A program made the translations under genes and the position numbers. Positions 1-6,576 of a stretch of DNA of 8,347 bases are shown piece by piece. Every line of letters starts with the position of its first letter. Position 1 is the first letter of the stretch. The notes under the pieces were generated by a model. The model did not search any database, was not told where the DNA came from, and saw only the letters and a list, made by a program, of their open reading frames with translations. Origin of the DNA: Bacilli bacterium (GTDB lineage: Bacteria > Bacillota_I > Bacilli_A > RFN20 > CAG-826); assembly GCA_024413875.1 (NCBI GenBank), contig JAKSVY010000061.1:1-8347 (forward strand). The letters are read 5' to 3'.

Positions 1-196
1 ATTCGATTCCTACTACCTTTTCTACTTTATCTTCCGCTTCCTTTAAAGCCTTTTCAAGTTTCTTGATGATTTTTGTGCCTTCTTCATATTGTTTCAAGCT
101 CTCATCAAGGGATAGAGTTTTAGAAGAAATGCTATTTACAATTGCATCAAGTTTCTTCAATTCTTCTTCGAAGTTAATTGTTTCTTTTTCTTCCAT
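1..196 (-). CDS. xseB: Exodeoxyribonuclease VII small subunit (partial, 3' end cut by window edge)
   Basis: XseB is the small, non-catalytic helical subunit of exonuclease VII, which degrades single-stranded DNA to short oligonucleotides in the cytoplasm. The first 65 residues are visible, of the usual 70 to 80. They carry the family pattern: an N-terminal FEEELKKLDAIV helix, then LSLDESLKQYEEGTKIIKKLEKAL, where an L-S-L-D-E-S-L turn leads into the second helix, and finally a KEAEDKVEKV segment. The ATG lies 1 nt after the xseA stop and has an AAAGGAG ribosome binding site (207-213) 10 nt upstream inside xseA, so the two subunits are very probably co-translated. The stop codon lies beyond position 1. 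The family call is firm from motif and from the xseA neighbour. Confidence 0.93.
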   Translation of the reverse strand, partial: MEEKETINFEEELKKLDAIVNSISSKTLSLDESLKQYEEGTKIIKKLEKALKEAEDKVEKVVGIE

Positions 197-197
197 A

Positions 198-1337
198 TTA
201 TTTACTCTCCTTTTCTTCAACTATTGCTGTGATTGTTCCATCTTTCATTTTTGTTTTAATCTTGTCACCTTGTTTTATATCTTCTAAAGAAGAAATAGCT
301 TTTCCCTCACTATCAGTGACAATTGCATATCCTCTTTCAAGAACCTTTAAAGGATTTAACGCTTCCAATTGATTATTGTAAGAATTAATTTCTAAAGAAA
401 TTCTTTCACATTTATTTCTTAATTCATCAACAAGATCTTCCTTATACGAAGATATGTTTTCTTTCATTTCATCTAATCTATCATAGATAGAAGCTTTCAT
501 ATCATCAATTGCATATTGAAATCTTTGTTCAATTTCTCTTCTATCAACAGTAGCAAGTTCAGCGGCACCTGTTGGAGTACTTGCTCTTTTGTCTGCAACA
601 TAATCAACTAAAGTTGAGTCAATTTCATGGCCGACAGCAGCTATAACAGGCATTTTACTTTCTGCTATTGCACGGACCAGCTTTTCATCGTTAAACGCGC
701 TTAAATCTTCACTAGCGCCACCACCGCGTCCAATAATTAATGTGTCCAAGTCATATTCTTGTGACTTATAAAATGCTTTAAGAAGTTCCTTTGGGGCATT
801 CTCGCCTTGAACAGAGCTTGGAAAGACATATATGTCACATATTGGATATCTTCGCTTCACGTTAGTGATTATATCTTTAATTGCCGCCCCATTTGGAGCG
901 GTTATAACCCCGATTGCGCGTGGATAGATATTTAGTTCGCGTTTTCTAGAAACGTCAAATAGGCCTTCGCTTTGTAATTGTTTCTTTAATTTTTCTAATT
1001 CAACTAGTTGTTGACCTTGTCCAACCGGATTCATTTCATAGACAATAAGCTGATATGTTCCTCTTGCTGGATAGACATCAACAGAAGCCATTACGACAAT
1101 TTCATCACCGTTTTTTGGTGAAAAAGATATTCTATTTGCATAGGTAGCAAACATCGCTGCATTGATAATGCAATCCTTATCCTTTAAAGAGAAATATAAA
1201 TGACCATTTGCTCCATACTTAAAATTGGAAAGCTCACCTTTAACGAAAATAAATTTTAAATTTTCATCATTGGACAATACTGCTTTCACATAACGATTGA
1301 TATCAGTTACTGAGTAAACAGGTCTTTCAATTGGCAT
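198..1337 (-). CDS. xseA: Exodeoxyribonuclease VII large subunit
   Basis: This is the catalytic large subunit of exonuclease VII, which trims single-stranded DNA in repair and recombination. The 379-residue protein has an N-terminal OB-fold DNA-binding domain (about 5-100, with the VKGELSNFK and GHLYFSLKD strands). The catalytic domain (about 125-265) contains IGVITAPNGAAIKDI (142-156), IGRGGGASEDLSAFND (202-217) and AVGHEIDSTLVDYVADKRASTPTGAAEL (234-261). D155, R204, H237 and D240 match residues reported as essential in E. coli XseA. A helical region follows (about 265-328), then the C-terminal LNPLKVLERGYAIV motif (327-340). Family members are usually 400 to 450 residues; the shortfall lies in the helical region. 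The ATG is 3 nt after the nusB stop. Its only upstream purine-rich site is a GAGG 14 nt away, so translational coupling to nusB is likely. Confidence 0.96.
   Translation of the reverse strand: MPIERPVYSVTDINRYVKAVLSNDENLKFIFVKGELSNFKYGANGHLYFSLKDKDCIINAAMFATYANRISFSPKNGDEIVVMASVDVYPARGTYQLIVYEMNPVGQGQQLVELEKLKKQLQSEGLFDVSRKRELNIYPRAIGVITAPNGAAIKDIITNVKRRYPICDIYVFPSSVQGENAPKELLKAFYKSQEYDLDTLIIGRGGGASEDLSAFNDEKLVRAIAESKMPVIAAVGHEIDSTLVDYVADKRASTPTGAAELATVDRREIEQRFQYAIDDMKASIYDRLDEMKENISSYKEDLVDELRNKCERISLEINSYNNQLEALNPLKVLERGYAIVTDSEGKAISSLEDIKQGDKIKTKMKDGTITAIVEEKESK
207..213 (-). promoter_or_regulatory. Ribosome binding site of xseB
   Basis: The minus strand reads AAAGGAG here, 10 nt before the xseB ATG and entirely inside the end of xseA. 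It fixes the xseB start and indicates coupled translation of the two exonuclease VII subunits. Confidence 0.75.
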
Positions 1338-1340
1338 CTT

Positions 1341-1757
1341 TTATTTTAAAACCTCATCAAGAATTGCATGAACAAACTTGCCTTGTTTTTCTTCAACATA
1401 TTTTTTTGCTAAATCAACAGCAATGCTGATAACAATTCTTTTTTCTATTTTTTCTACATAGTAGAAGTGTGCATATGACATAAGTAAAATTGCTTGAGTA
1501 AGAAGAGGAAGTCTATCCCATTTCCAATTCTTAAGGTGTGGTTCATAAGCTTCTTTAATTGCTCCATAGTTATTCAAACAACTAGCAACGGAGATCTTAA
1601 TATAATCGCTAACAAGTTCATATGGTTGTTCGCATAACTCTGCAATAAGTTCCTTTGCATCTCTAAATGTTTTACCTTCAGAGCATACATAGTCAGTTAA
1701 TTCGTCATAAACAACCGTCATAATGACATAATTTTGTTGGTTTCTTGATTGTTCCAT
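1341..1757 (-). CDS. nusB: Transcription antitermination factor NusB
   Basis: NusB is a small all-helical protein that, with NusE (ribosomal protein S10), binds boxA RNA and supports antitermination of rRNA operons. The 138-residue length fits the family. The diagnostic C-terminal half is present: a W-K-W-D-R-L-P segment near 73-79, then QAILLMSYAHFYYV and VISIAVDLAKKYVEEKQGKFVHAILDEVL. The usual motif reads roughly V-I-N-E-x-V-x-L-A-K-x-Y followed by K-F-V-N-G-x-L. Here S-I replaces N-E and H-A replaces N-G, so the copy is diverged at two normally conserved spots. The N-terminal half is less typical. The start is well placed: an AAAAGGGGA site lies 7 nt upstream, inside the end of the membrane-protein gene, with a 2-nt gap. 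Position between an Asp23-family gene and xseA matches other Bacillota. Confidence 0.9.
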   Translation of the reverse strand: MEQSRNQQNYVIMTVVYDELTDYVCSEGKTFRDAKELIAELCEQPYELVSDYIKISVASCLNNYGAIKEAYEPHLKNWKWDRLPLLTQAILLMSYAHFYYVEKIEKRIVISIAVDLAKKYVEEKQGKFVHAILDEVLK

Positions 1758-1759
1758 AT

Positions 1760-2314
1760 TTATTCCCCTTTTGCTTCAATGTTTTCTTCTTCAACTGGTT
1801 TATTAACGAATCGTTTTTCGATATTAATTACATTAAAATATTGATAGATAGCATATGCTAAACAACCACTAATAATGATGTGGAAGCCGCATGACATGAC
1901 AAGATTTTGCCAGTTATCTAATGCTAAGAAATAAGTTACAAGGACAACTATCCAATCCAAGAAATAAATCCCAGTAGCAATAATCAATGGTTTTCTTCTT
2001 CCTTGTGAGGCGTAAACACTTAATAGTATTGCTCCAATTGAGAACACCATAGCTATTACAATAACAATTGTAAATTCCCAGAAGATGTTTCCAATTCTCA
2101 CTATTAGCGAGTTGAATAAAAGGTTTACAACTCCAAAGCAGAAATAGAAAGGAAGAGTGTCACTAACACCTGTTGTGACTTGTACAATACCAATTGCTAG
2201 TCCAAGAACATTAAAAATGCCTGCCCAAATTAGAATTCGTGAAGCTTTTCTAAATCTTTCGACAGCACGATTATGTGTTTCAACGTATGATGTTTCTTTT
2301 TTTCTAGTTGCCAT
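1760..2314 (-). CDS. Hypothetical integral membrane protein, about five transmembrane helices
   Basis: I do not recognise this 184-residue protein. It starts with a polar, basic region (1-26, many K and R), then shows five hydrophobic stretches suited to membrane helices at about 27-48, 53-73, 79-101, 109-131 and 136-160. It ends in a charged tail rich in E and K (about 165-184). There is no cleavable signal peptide and no obvious catalytic motif. A basic loop (QGRRK, about 104-108) separates helices 3 and 4; the charge pattern does not give one clear topology. The gene sits 2 nt after the Asp23-family stop and 2 nt before nusB. It lacks a clear ribosome binding site, which suggests coupling to the upstream gene. 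Proximity to asp23 recalls AmaP, the known Asp23 membrane anchor, but AmaP has two N-terminal helices and I see no sequence match. Confidence 0.85.
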   Translation of the reverse strand: MATRKKETSYVETHNRAVERFRKASRILIWAGIFNVLGLAIGIVQVTTGVSDTLPFYFCFGVVNLLFNSLIVRIGNIFWEFTIVIVIAMVFSIGAILLSVYASQGRRKPLIIATGIYFLDWIVVLVTYFLALDNWQNLVMSCGFHIIISGCLAYAIYQYFNVINIEKRFVNKPVEEENIEAKGE

Positions 2315-2316
2315 AC

Positions 2317-2685
2317 TTATTTTTCAATAATTGAAGCTACCTTTACTTGGACGTCAAATGGTACTTGTTCTGTTGCAAGAAGAATTGTGTTGTTGATTTC
2401 TTCTTGAATAGATCTAGTAACTTGTTGAAGATTTGTGCCTTTTACTACGTCAACAACGACATTGATATGAACAATACCATTTCTAATGGTAGTATTAACT
2501 GGTTTATTGAGTTGGAATACTTTTTGAGCAACATCCTCAAAAATATTCTTGGCTTTCTTTTTCTTGGCTACCTTAACTTCTGTGATATTTTTCAATGCTT
2601 CAGAAACTAAACTGTTAAAAGTAGAAATTGAAATACCAAGTTTTCCTTTGTTTGTGTAATTGTCAATGTAAATATAATTTGCCAT
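2317..2685 (-). CDS. Asp23/Gls24 (YqhY-like) family protein
   Basis: Asp23-family proteins are small cytoplasmic or membrane-associated proteins linked to cell-envelope stress. The Bacillus YqhY branch is linked to acetyl-CoA carboxylase control and lies next to nusB, as here. The 122-residue protein fits the family: an early G-K-L-G-I-S-I-S strand (14-21), a helix with VSEAL (27-31), then the core IRNGIVHINVVVDVVKGTNL (67-86), a QQVTRSIQEEI helix and the closing VPFDVQVKVASII strand (108-120). A run of lysines (KVAKKKKAKNIF, 38-49) replaces the usual short loop. An in-frame ATG at 2730 would add 15 residues, but it overlaps the candidate promoter. The ATG at 2685 has GGAG 6 nt upstream and begins just before the conserved region, so it is preferred. 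This is the first gene of the left operon. Confidence 0.85.
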   Translation of the reverse strand: MANYIYIDNYTNKGKLGISISTFNSLVSEALKNITEVKVAKKKKAKNIFEDVAQKVFQLNKPVNTTIRNGIVHINVVVDVVKGTNLQQVTRSIQEEINNTILLATEQVPFDVQVKVASIIEK

Positions 2686-2691
2686 AAAAAT

Positions 2692-2695
2692 CTCC
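2692..2695 (-). promoter_or_regulatory. Ribosome binding site deciding the start of the Asp23-family gene
   Basis: The minus strand reads GGAG, 6 nt before the ATG at 2685. No comparable site precedes the in-frame ATG at 2730. This supports the 122-residue start. Confidence 0.7.
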
Positions 2696-2701
2696 ACACT
2701 T

Positions 2702-2730
2702 ACTATATATGAAATATATCTTTCAAGCAA
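2702..2730 (-). promoter_or_regulatory. Candidate sigma-A-type promoter for the asp23-nusB-xseAB operon
   Basis: On the minus strand TTGCTT (2725-2730) and TATAGT (2702-2707) are separated by exactly 17 nt. They match the TTGACA and TATAAT consensus at 4 of 6 and 5 of 6 positions. The pair lies between the tkt terminator and the Asp23-family start, where a new promoter is needed. Predicted initiation near 2694-2697 would leave a leader of only about 9 to 12 nt. A TTGATA at 2741-2746 lacks a good -10 partner. The region is very AT-rich, so chance matches are likely; the call rests on spacing and position. Confidence 0.5.
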
Positions 2731-2747
2731 TCTAAAATATTATCAAG

Positions 2748-2780
2748 AATAAATAAAAAGCGATGAAATTAATCATCGCT
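2748..2780 (-). terminator. Rho-independent terminator after tkt
   Basis: Read on the minus strand, a perfect 8-bp stem AGCGATGA / TCATCGCT (2780-2773 with 2766-2759) closes a 6-nt TTAATT loop and is followed directly by TTTTTATTTATT. It starts 18 nt after the tkt stop. Stem, loop and U-tract fit an intrinsic terminator, and it ends the right-hand transcription unit. The U-tract is on the minus-strand side only, so it acts in that direction. Confidence 0.9.
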
Positions 2781-2798
2781 AATTAGTGTATTAACGAA

Positions 2799-4775
2799 CT
2801 ATTTAACTAAACTTTCAACTGTTTCTGCCAAATGATCAGCTGTGAAATTGAAGTGCTTAATTACATCTTTTGCTGGGCCAGAAGTTCCAAATCTATCAAG
2901 ACCCATATGATGCTTAGAATATCTATCCCAACCAAAGGTTGATAGCATTTCAACAGAGATACGTCTATCCCATGGTAGGCATAAAACACTATCTTTATAA
3001 GCTTCATCTTGCTCTTCGAATAATTCCCAAGATGGCATAGACACAACTCTAACATCAACGCCTTTCTCTAAAAGTTTCTTTTGAGCATCAACTGCAACAG
3101 ATACTTCAGAACCAGTAGCAACAAGAATAAATTGAGCTTGGCTTTGTTCTTTACTTACAACATAAGCGCCTTTGTTAACACCTTCAGTGCTACTTCCTGC
3201 AATTAATGGCAATCCTTGTCTTGAAAGAATGATTGCTGTTGGATGTAATTGACTCTTAAGAGCGTTGACCCAAGCGGCATATGTTTCTCTTTCATCACAT
3301 GGTCTAATGACATGCATGTTTGGAATGCTTCTTAGCATAGCTAATTGCTCAATAGGTTGATGAGTTGGACCATCTTCACCTACAGCAATTGAGTCATGTG
3401 ATAACAAATAAATAGCAGGTAATTCGCTTAATGCAGCCATACGAATTGCTGATTTGAAATAATCGGTAAAGACAAAGAATGAACCAACATAAGTTCTAAC
3501 ACCACCGTGAAGAAGCATGCCATTTTGAGCAGCAGCCATTGCAAATTCACGAATACCCCAGTTGACATTGTGTCCATCTCTACATCCTGGTTCAAAGTTT
3601 TTACCACCATCAAGTTTTGTCATAACAGAACCAGCAACGTCAGCAGAACCACCGATAAGATTAGGAACGGATTGCATAAAAGCATTCAATGCTTTACCAG
3701 AAGCAACCCTTGTTGATGTTGTGCTTCCTTCAACAAAATCTGGATAAACTTCTGGAACATACTTATCAACATTATTTTCAGAGAGATATTCAAATCTTTC
3801 TGCTTCCATAGCATGTGCCTTTTTATATTTTGCAAAAGTTTCTTGATAATCAGCATAAGCTTTTTCACCTCTAGCAACAAAAGTCCTAGCAAATTGTTCT
3901 CTGACCTCTTCTGGAATATAGAAGTCTTCATGATCGAAACCATAAACATCAACTTTTGCATGTTTACCATCTTCTACTCCTAAAGGAGCACCATGGACTT
4001 TGTTTGTTCCTTGTTTGCCAGAACCATATCCAATAACAGTATGAATAACAATAACTGTTGGTTTTTCTTTAGACTTCTTCGCTTTAGCGATAGCAGCATC
4101 AATTGCTTCAATATCATTGCCATCTTCAACTTCTAAGACATCCCATTCGCTAGCAGCAAATCTTCCTTTAACTTGTTCAGAGAAAGATAAATCCAAAGCA
4201 CCATCAAGAGTAACTTCATTTGCATCATATAAAAGAATGAGTTTATTTAATTTTTGATGTCCTGCTAAAGAAATTGCTTCTTGAGAGATACCTTCTTGCA
4301 AACATCCATCGCCACATAATACATATGTATAATGGTTCATAATTTTATCGCCATCAGGGTAATTAGCTTTAATGGACTCTTCAGCCATAGCCATACCAAC
4401 AGCTTGAGCAATACCTTGACCTAGAGGTCCACTGCCTGCGTCAACACCAGGTGTCCATCTAAATTCTGGATGTCCTGGAGTTAAAGAACCAAGTTGTCTG
4501 AACTGTTTAATGTCGTCCATAGAGACGCCATATCCACTTAAATGGAGAAATGCGTATAAAAGAGCAGAAGCATGACCTGCAGAAAGGACGAATCTATCTC
4601 TATTTATCCATTTAGGATTTTTTGGATCACTGACTAAATGTCTTGTCCATAATGTGTAAAGAATTGGGGCACTGCCAAGAGCCATACCTGGGTGACCAGA
4701 ATTAGCTTTGTTAATCTCGTCAATACATAACGAACGGATTGCAGCAACGCTTAATTCATCGATTTTTTTGTTCAT
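2799..4775 (-). CDS. tkt: Transketolase
   Basis: Transketolase is a cytoplasmic thiamine-diphosphate enzyme that moves two-carbon ketol units between sugar phosphates in the non-oxidative pentose phosphate pathway. The 658-residue length is typical. The N-terminal ThDP domain has ANSGHPGMALG (24-34, H28), SAGHASALLY (65-74, H68), TPGVDAGSGPLGQG (108-121) and the cofactor motif CGDGCLQEG (154-162) through to N186. KVHGAPLG follows (259-266, H261). The second domain has NWGIREFAM (405-413, with E410 in the position of the catalytic glutamate that activates ThDP), then SHDSIAVGEDGPTHQP (459-474, H472) and SRQ (518-520). The C-terminal domain starts near 535. The ATG has AAAGGAG (4782-4788) 6 nt upstream. 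The gene ends in TAG just before the terminator. Neighbours upstream are hisS and aspS, which is not the arrangement I know from Bacillus. Confidence 0.97.
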   Translation of the reverse strand: MNKKIDELSVAAIRSLCIDEINKANSGHPGMALGSAPILYTLWTRHLVSDPKNPKWINRDRFVLSAGHASALLYAFLHLSGYGVSMDDIKQFRQLGSLTPGHPEFRWTPGVDAGSGPLGQGIAQAVGMAMAEESIKANYPDGDKIMNHYTYVLCGDGCLQEGISQEAISLAGHQKLNKLILLYDANEVTLDGALDLSFSEQVKGRFAASEWDVLEVEDGNDIEAIDAAIAKAKKSKEKPTVIVIHTVIGYGSGKQGTNKVHGAPLGVEDGKHAKVDVYGFDHEDFYIPEEVREQFARTFVARGEKAYADYQETFAKYKKAHAMEAERFEYLSENNVDKYVPEVYPDFVEGSTTSTRVASGKALNAFMQSVPNLIGGSADVAGSVMTKLDGGKNFEPGCRDGHNVNWGIREFAMAAAQNGMLLHGGVRTYVGSFFVFTDYFKSAIRMAALSELPAIYLLSHDSIAVGEDGPTHQPIEQLAMLRSIPNMHVIRPCDERETYAAWVNALKSQLHPTAIILSRQGLPLIAGSSTEGVNKGAYVVSKEQSQAQFILVATGSEVSVAVDAQKKLLEKGVDVRVVSMPSWELFEEQDEAYKDSVLCLPWDRRISVEMLSTFGWDRYSKHHMGLDRFGTSGPAKDVIKHFNFTADHLAETVESLVK

Positions 4776-4844
4776 GTTGTTCTCCTTTATATTAGTAGTT
4801 TTTTAGTATTTATTTAGTTTTTGTATAAATAAAATTTATAATGA
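4776..4844. other. aspS-tkt intergenic spacer (69 nt)
   Basis: This is the longest gap in the right-hand unit. It holds the tkt ribosome binding site (4782-4788) and otherwise almost only A and T on the minus strand. An 8-nt direct repeat, AAAAACTA, occurs twice 19 nt apart (4796-4803 and 4815-4822). I find no GC-containing hairpin that could end aspS transcription and no pair of promoter hexamers with good spacing. Read-through from aspS is the simplest reading, but a weak promoter for tkt cannot be excluded. Confidence 0.5.
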
Positions 4845-6575
4845 TTAATCTTCTTTCTTAATTATAAGACCTAAATCATCAATTTGTTGTTGAGTAACTT
4901 CGGTTGGAGCGCCACTCATTGGACATACACCAGCAAGGTTCTTAGGGAATGCGATAACATCACGAATATTATCTGTTCCACCAAGGATCATTGCGAGTCT
5001 ATCAAGGCCGAAAGCCATACCACAGTGTGGAGGTGTGCCATATTGTAAAGCGTCAACGAAGTATCCAAATTTCTTAGCAACTTCCTCATCGGATAAGCCA
5101 AGAATATTGAAGATTTTCTTTTGAATATCTTGGTCGTAAATACGAAGTGTTCCACCACCTGCTTCATAACCATTGATAACAATATCATAAGCATAGCTTA
5201 ATGCTTTAGTTGGATCTTCATCTAACCAATGTAAATCTTCATCCTTAGGACGTGTGAATGGATGGTGAGTTGCAACAATGGCGCCACTTTCAACGTCTCT
5301 TTCATACATTGGGAAGTCAACAACCCATAAAATATCATATGTATTTGGTTTAATTAAACCTAAACTACGACCATAATTGATACGAATTGCACCTAATAAT
5401 GGAGTAACTCTATTGTAATTACCAGCTGAGATAATAATGATATCATTATTGTTTGCTTCAAATGCTTTGATTAAAGCTGCTTTTTCGCCTTCTGAAAGGA
5501 ATTTAACAAATGATCCGGTTAATTCTCCGTTTTCAACTTTAAGAACTGCGAGACCGCCTAAACCATATTTCTTAGCTTCTAATGTTAATCCATCAATAAC
5601 TTTTCTTGATGTAACATCAGCAACATTAGGAACACAAATACCTTTAATTGTTTGAGCAGACTTATATCCTTCGAATGTTGTTTCTTTGAAAACTTCCTTT
5701 AAATCATGAAGTTCGATGCCAAATCTTGTATCTGGTTTATCACTACCGAAACGTTCCATTGCTTCATAATATGGCATTTGTCTTAATGGGAGTTTGACAT
5801 CATAGCCAATTGTATTCATGAATATTTCATGAACTAAGCCTTCCATCATTTCTAAGAATTGATTTTGATCAAGGAAAGAAGTTTCGATATCAATTTGTGT
5901 GAAATCAGGTTGTCTATCAGCACGTAAATCTTCATCACGGAAGCATCTAGCAATTTGATAATATCTTTCAAAACCGCCAACCATTAAAAGTTGTTTAAAC
6001 ATTTGTGGGGATTGAGGTAAAGCATAAAAGCTGCCATGATGTAATCTAGATGGAACTAAATATTCTTTAGCGCCTTCTGGAGAAGAAGCACATAACATAG
6101 GTGTTTCAATTTCAATAAATTTTAATTTATGAAGATAGCTATGAGTTGTGATTTTAATTGTGTCACGAATATCAAAATACTTTTGCATGCATGGACGACG
6201 TAAATCGAGGTAACGATATTTAAGTCTTGTGTCTTCTAATGCGTCAGTATCATCTGCGATGATAATTGGAGTTGTTTTTGCAGTATTAACTACTTTAATA
6301 GTTTTGGCAATTACTTCAATTTCACCTGTTTTCATCTTAGGATTTGCAACTTCTCTTTTATTTACTGTACCAACTACTTGGATAACATATTCATTACGAA
6401 TATCAGGTACGTTTTCAGTATCTGGTACCATAATTTGAATAATGCCAGAACGATCTCTAAGATCAATAAAGAGAATGGAACCTAAGTTTCTTCTTTTGCT
6501 AACCCATCCAACAAGAGTCACTTCTTGTCCGACGTTAGCGATGGATAATTCTGTATTTCTACATGTTCTTTCCAT
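4845..6575 (-). CDS. aspS: Aspartyl-tRNA synthetase (bacterial type)
   Basis: This class IIb enzyme charges tRNA-Asp with aspartate in the cytoplasm. The 576-residue protein has an N-terminal OB-fold anticodon-binding domain (about 1-100, with GWVSKRRNLGSILFIDLRDR at 23-42). The catalytic core has RYLDLRR (121-127), QSPQ (188-191) and class II motif 2, FRDEDLRADRQPDFTQIDIE (212-231). A bacterial GAD-type insertion follows (about 285-400). The core resumes with HHPFT (437-441), NGYEAGGGTLRI (468-479) and motif 3, GMAFGLDRLAMIL (519-531). L31-G-S in the OB domain resembles discriminating AspRS; non-discriminating bacterial enzymes tend to carry H-G-G there. An in-frame ATG at 6671 would add 32 residues, but they merely read through the end of hisS. 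The ATG at 6575 has AAAGGAG 6 nt upstream, 1 nt after the hisS stop. Confidence 0.97.
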   Translation of the reverse strand: MERTCRNTELSIANVGQEVTLVGWVSKRRNLGSILFIDLRDRSGIIQIMVPDTENVPDIRNEYVIQVVGTVNKREVANPKMKTGEIEVIAKTIKVVNTAKTTPIIIADDTDALEDTRLKYRYLDLRRPCMQKYFDIRDTIKITTHSYLHKLKFIEIETPMLCASSPEGAKEYLVPSRLHHGSFYALPQSPQMFKQLLMVGGFERYYQIARCFRDEDLRADRQPDFTQIDIETSFLDQNQFLEMMEGLVHEIFMNTIGYDVKLPLRQMPYYEAMERFGSDKPDTRFGIELHDLKEVFKETTFEGYKSAQTIKGICVPNVADVTSRKVIDGLTLEAKKYGLGGLAVLKVENGELTGSFVKFLSEGEKAALIKAFEANNNDIIIISAGNYNRVTPLLGAIRINYGRSLGLIKPNTYDILWVVDFPMYERDVESGAIVATHHPFTRPKDEDLHWLDEDPTKALSYAYDIVINGYEAGGGTLRIYDQDIQKKIFNILGLSDEEVAKKFGYFVDALQYGTPPHCGMAFGLDRLAMILGGTDNIRDVIAFPKNLAGVCPMSGAPTEVTQQQIDDLGLIIKKED

Positions 6576-6576
6576 A

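Noticed and set aside
2323..2335. Small hairpin (TTCAA-TAA-TTGAA) at the end of the Asp23-family gene as a terminator
   Set aside because: It has only 5 bp, lies within coding sequence, has no U-tract and is followed at once by the next gene.
2704..2719. ATATAT-GAA-ATATAT inverted repeat as an operator near the asp23 promoter
   Set aside because: It consists almost only of A and T in a very AT-rich gap, so the symmetry carries little information.
2686..2730. 15-residue N-terminal extension of the Asp23-family protein from an ATG at 2730
   Set aside because: It overlaps the candidate promoter, has no ribosome binding site and adds no conserved sequence.
3428..3970. Several open frames of 60 to 95 codons on both strands inside tkt, and similar ones inside aspS and xseA
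   Set aside because: They overlap well-supported conserved genes, lack ribosome binding sites and show no family features; they are frame shadows.
4796..4822. AAAAACTA direct repeat in the aspS-tkt spacer as a regulatory site
   Set aside because: Two AT-rich 8-mers in a low-complexity spacer are expected by chance; no supporting promoter is seen.
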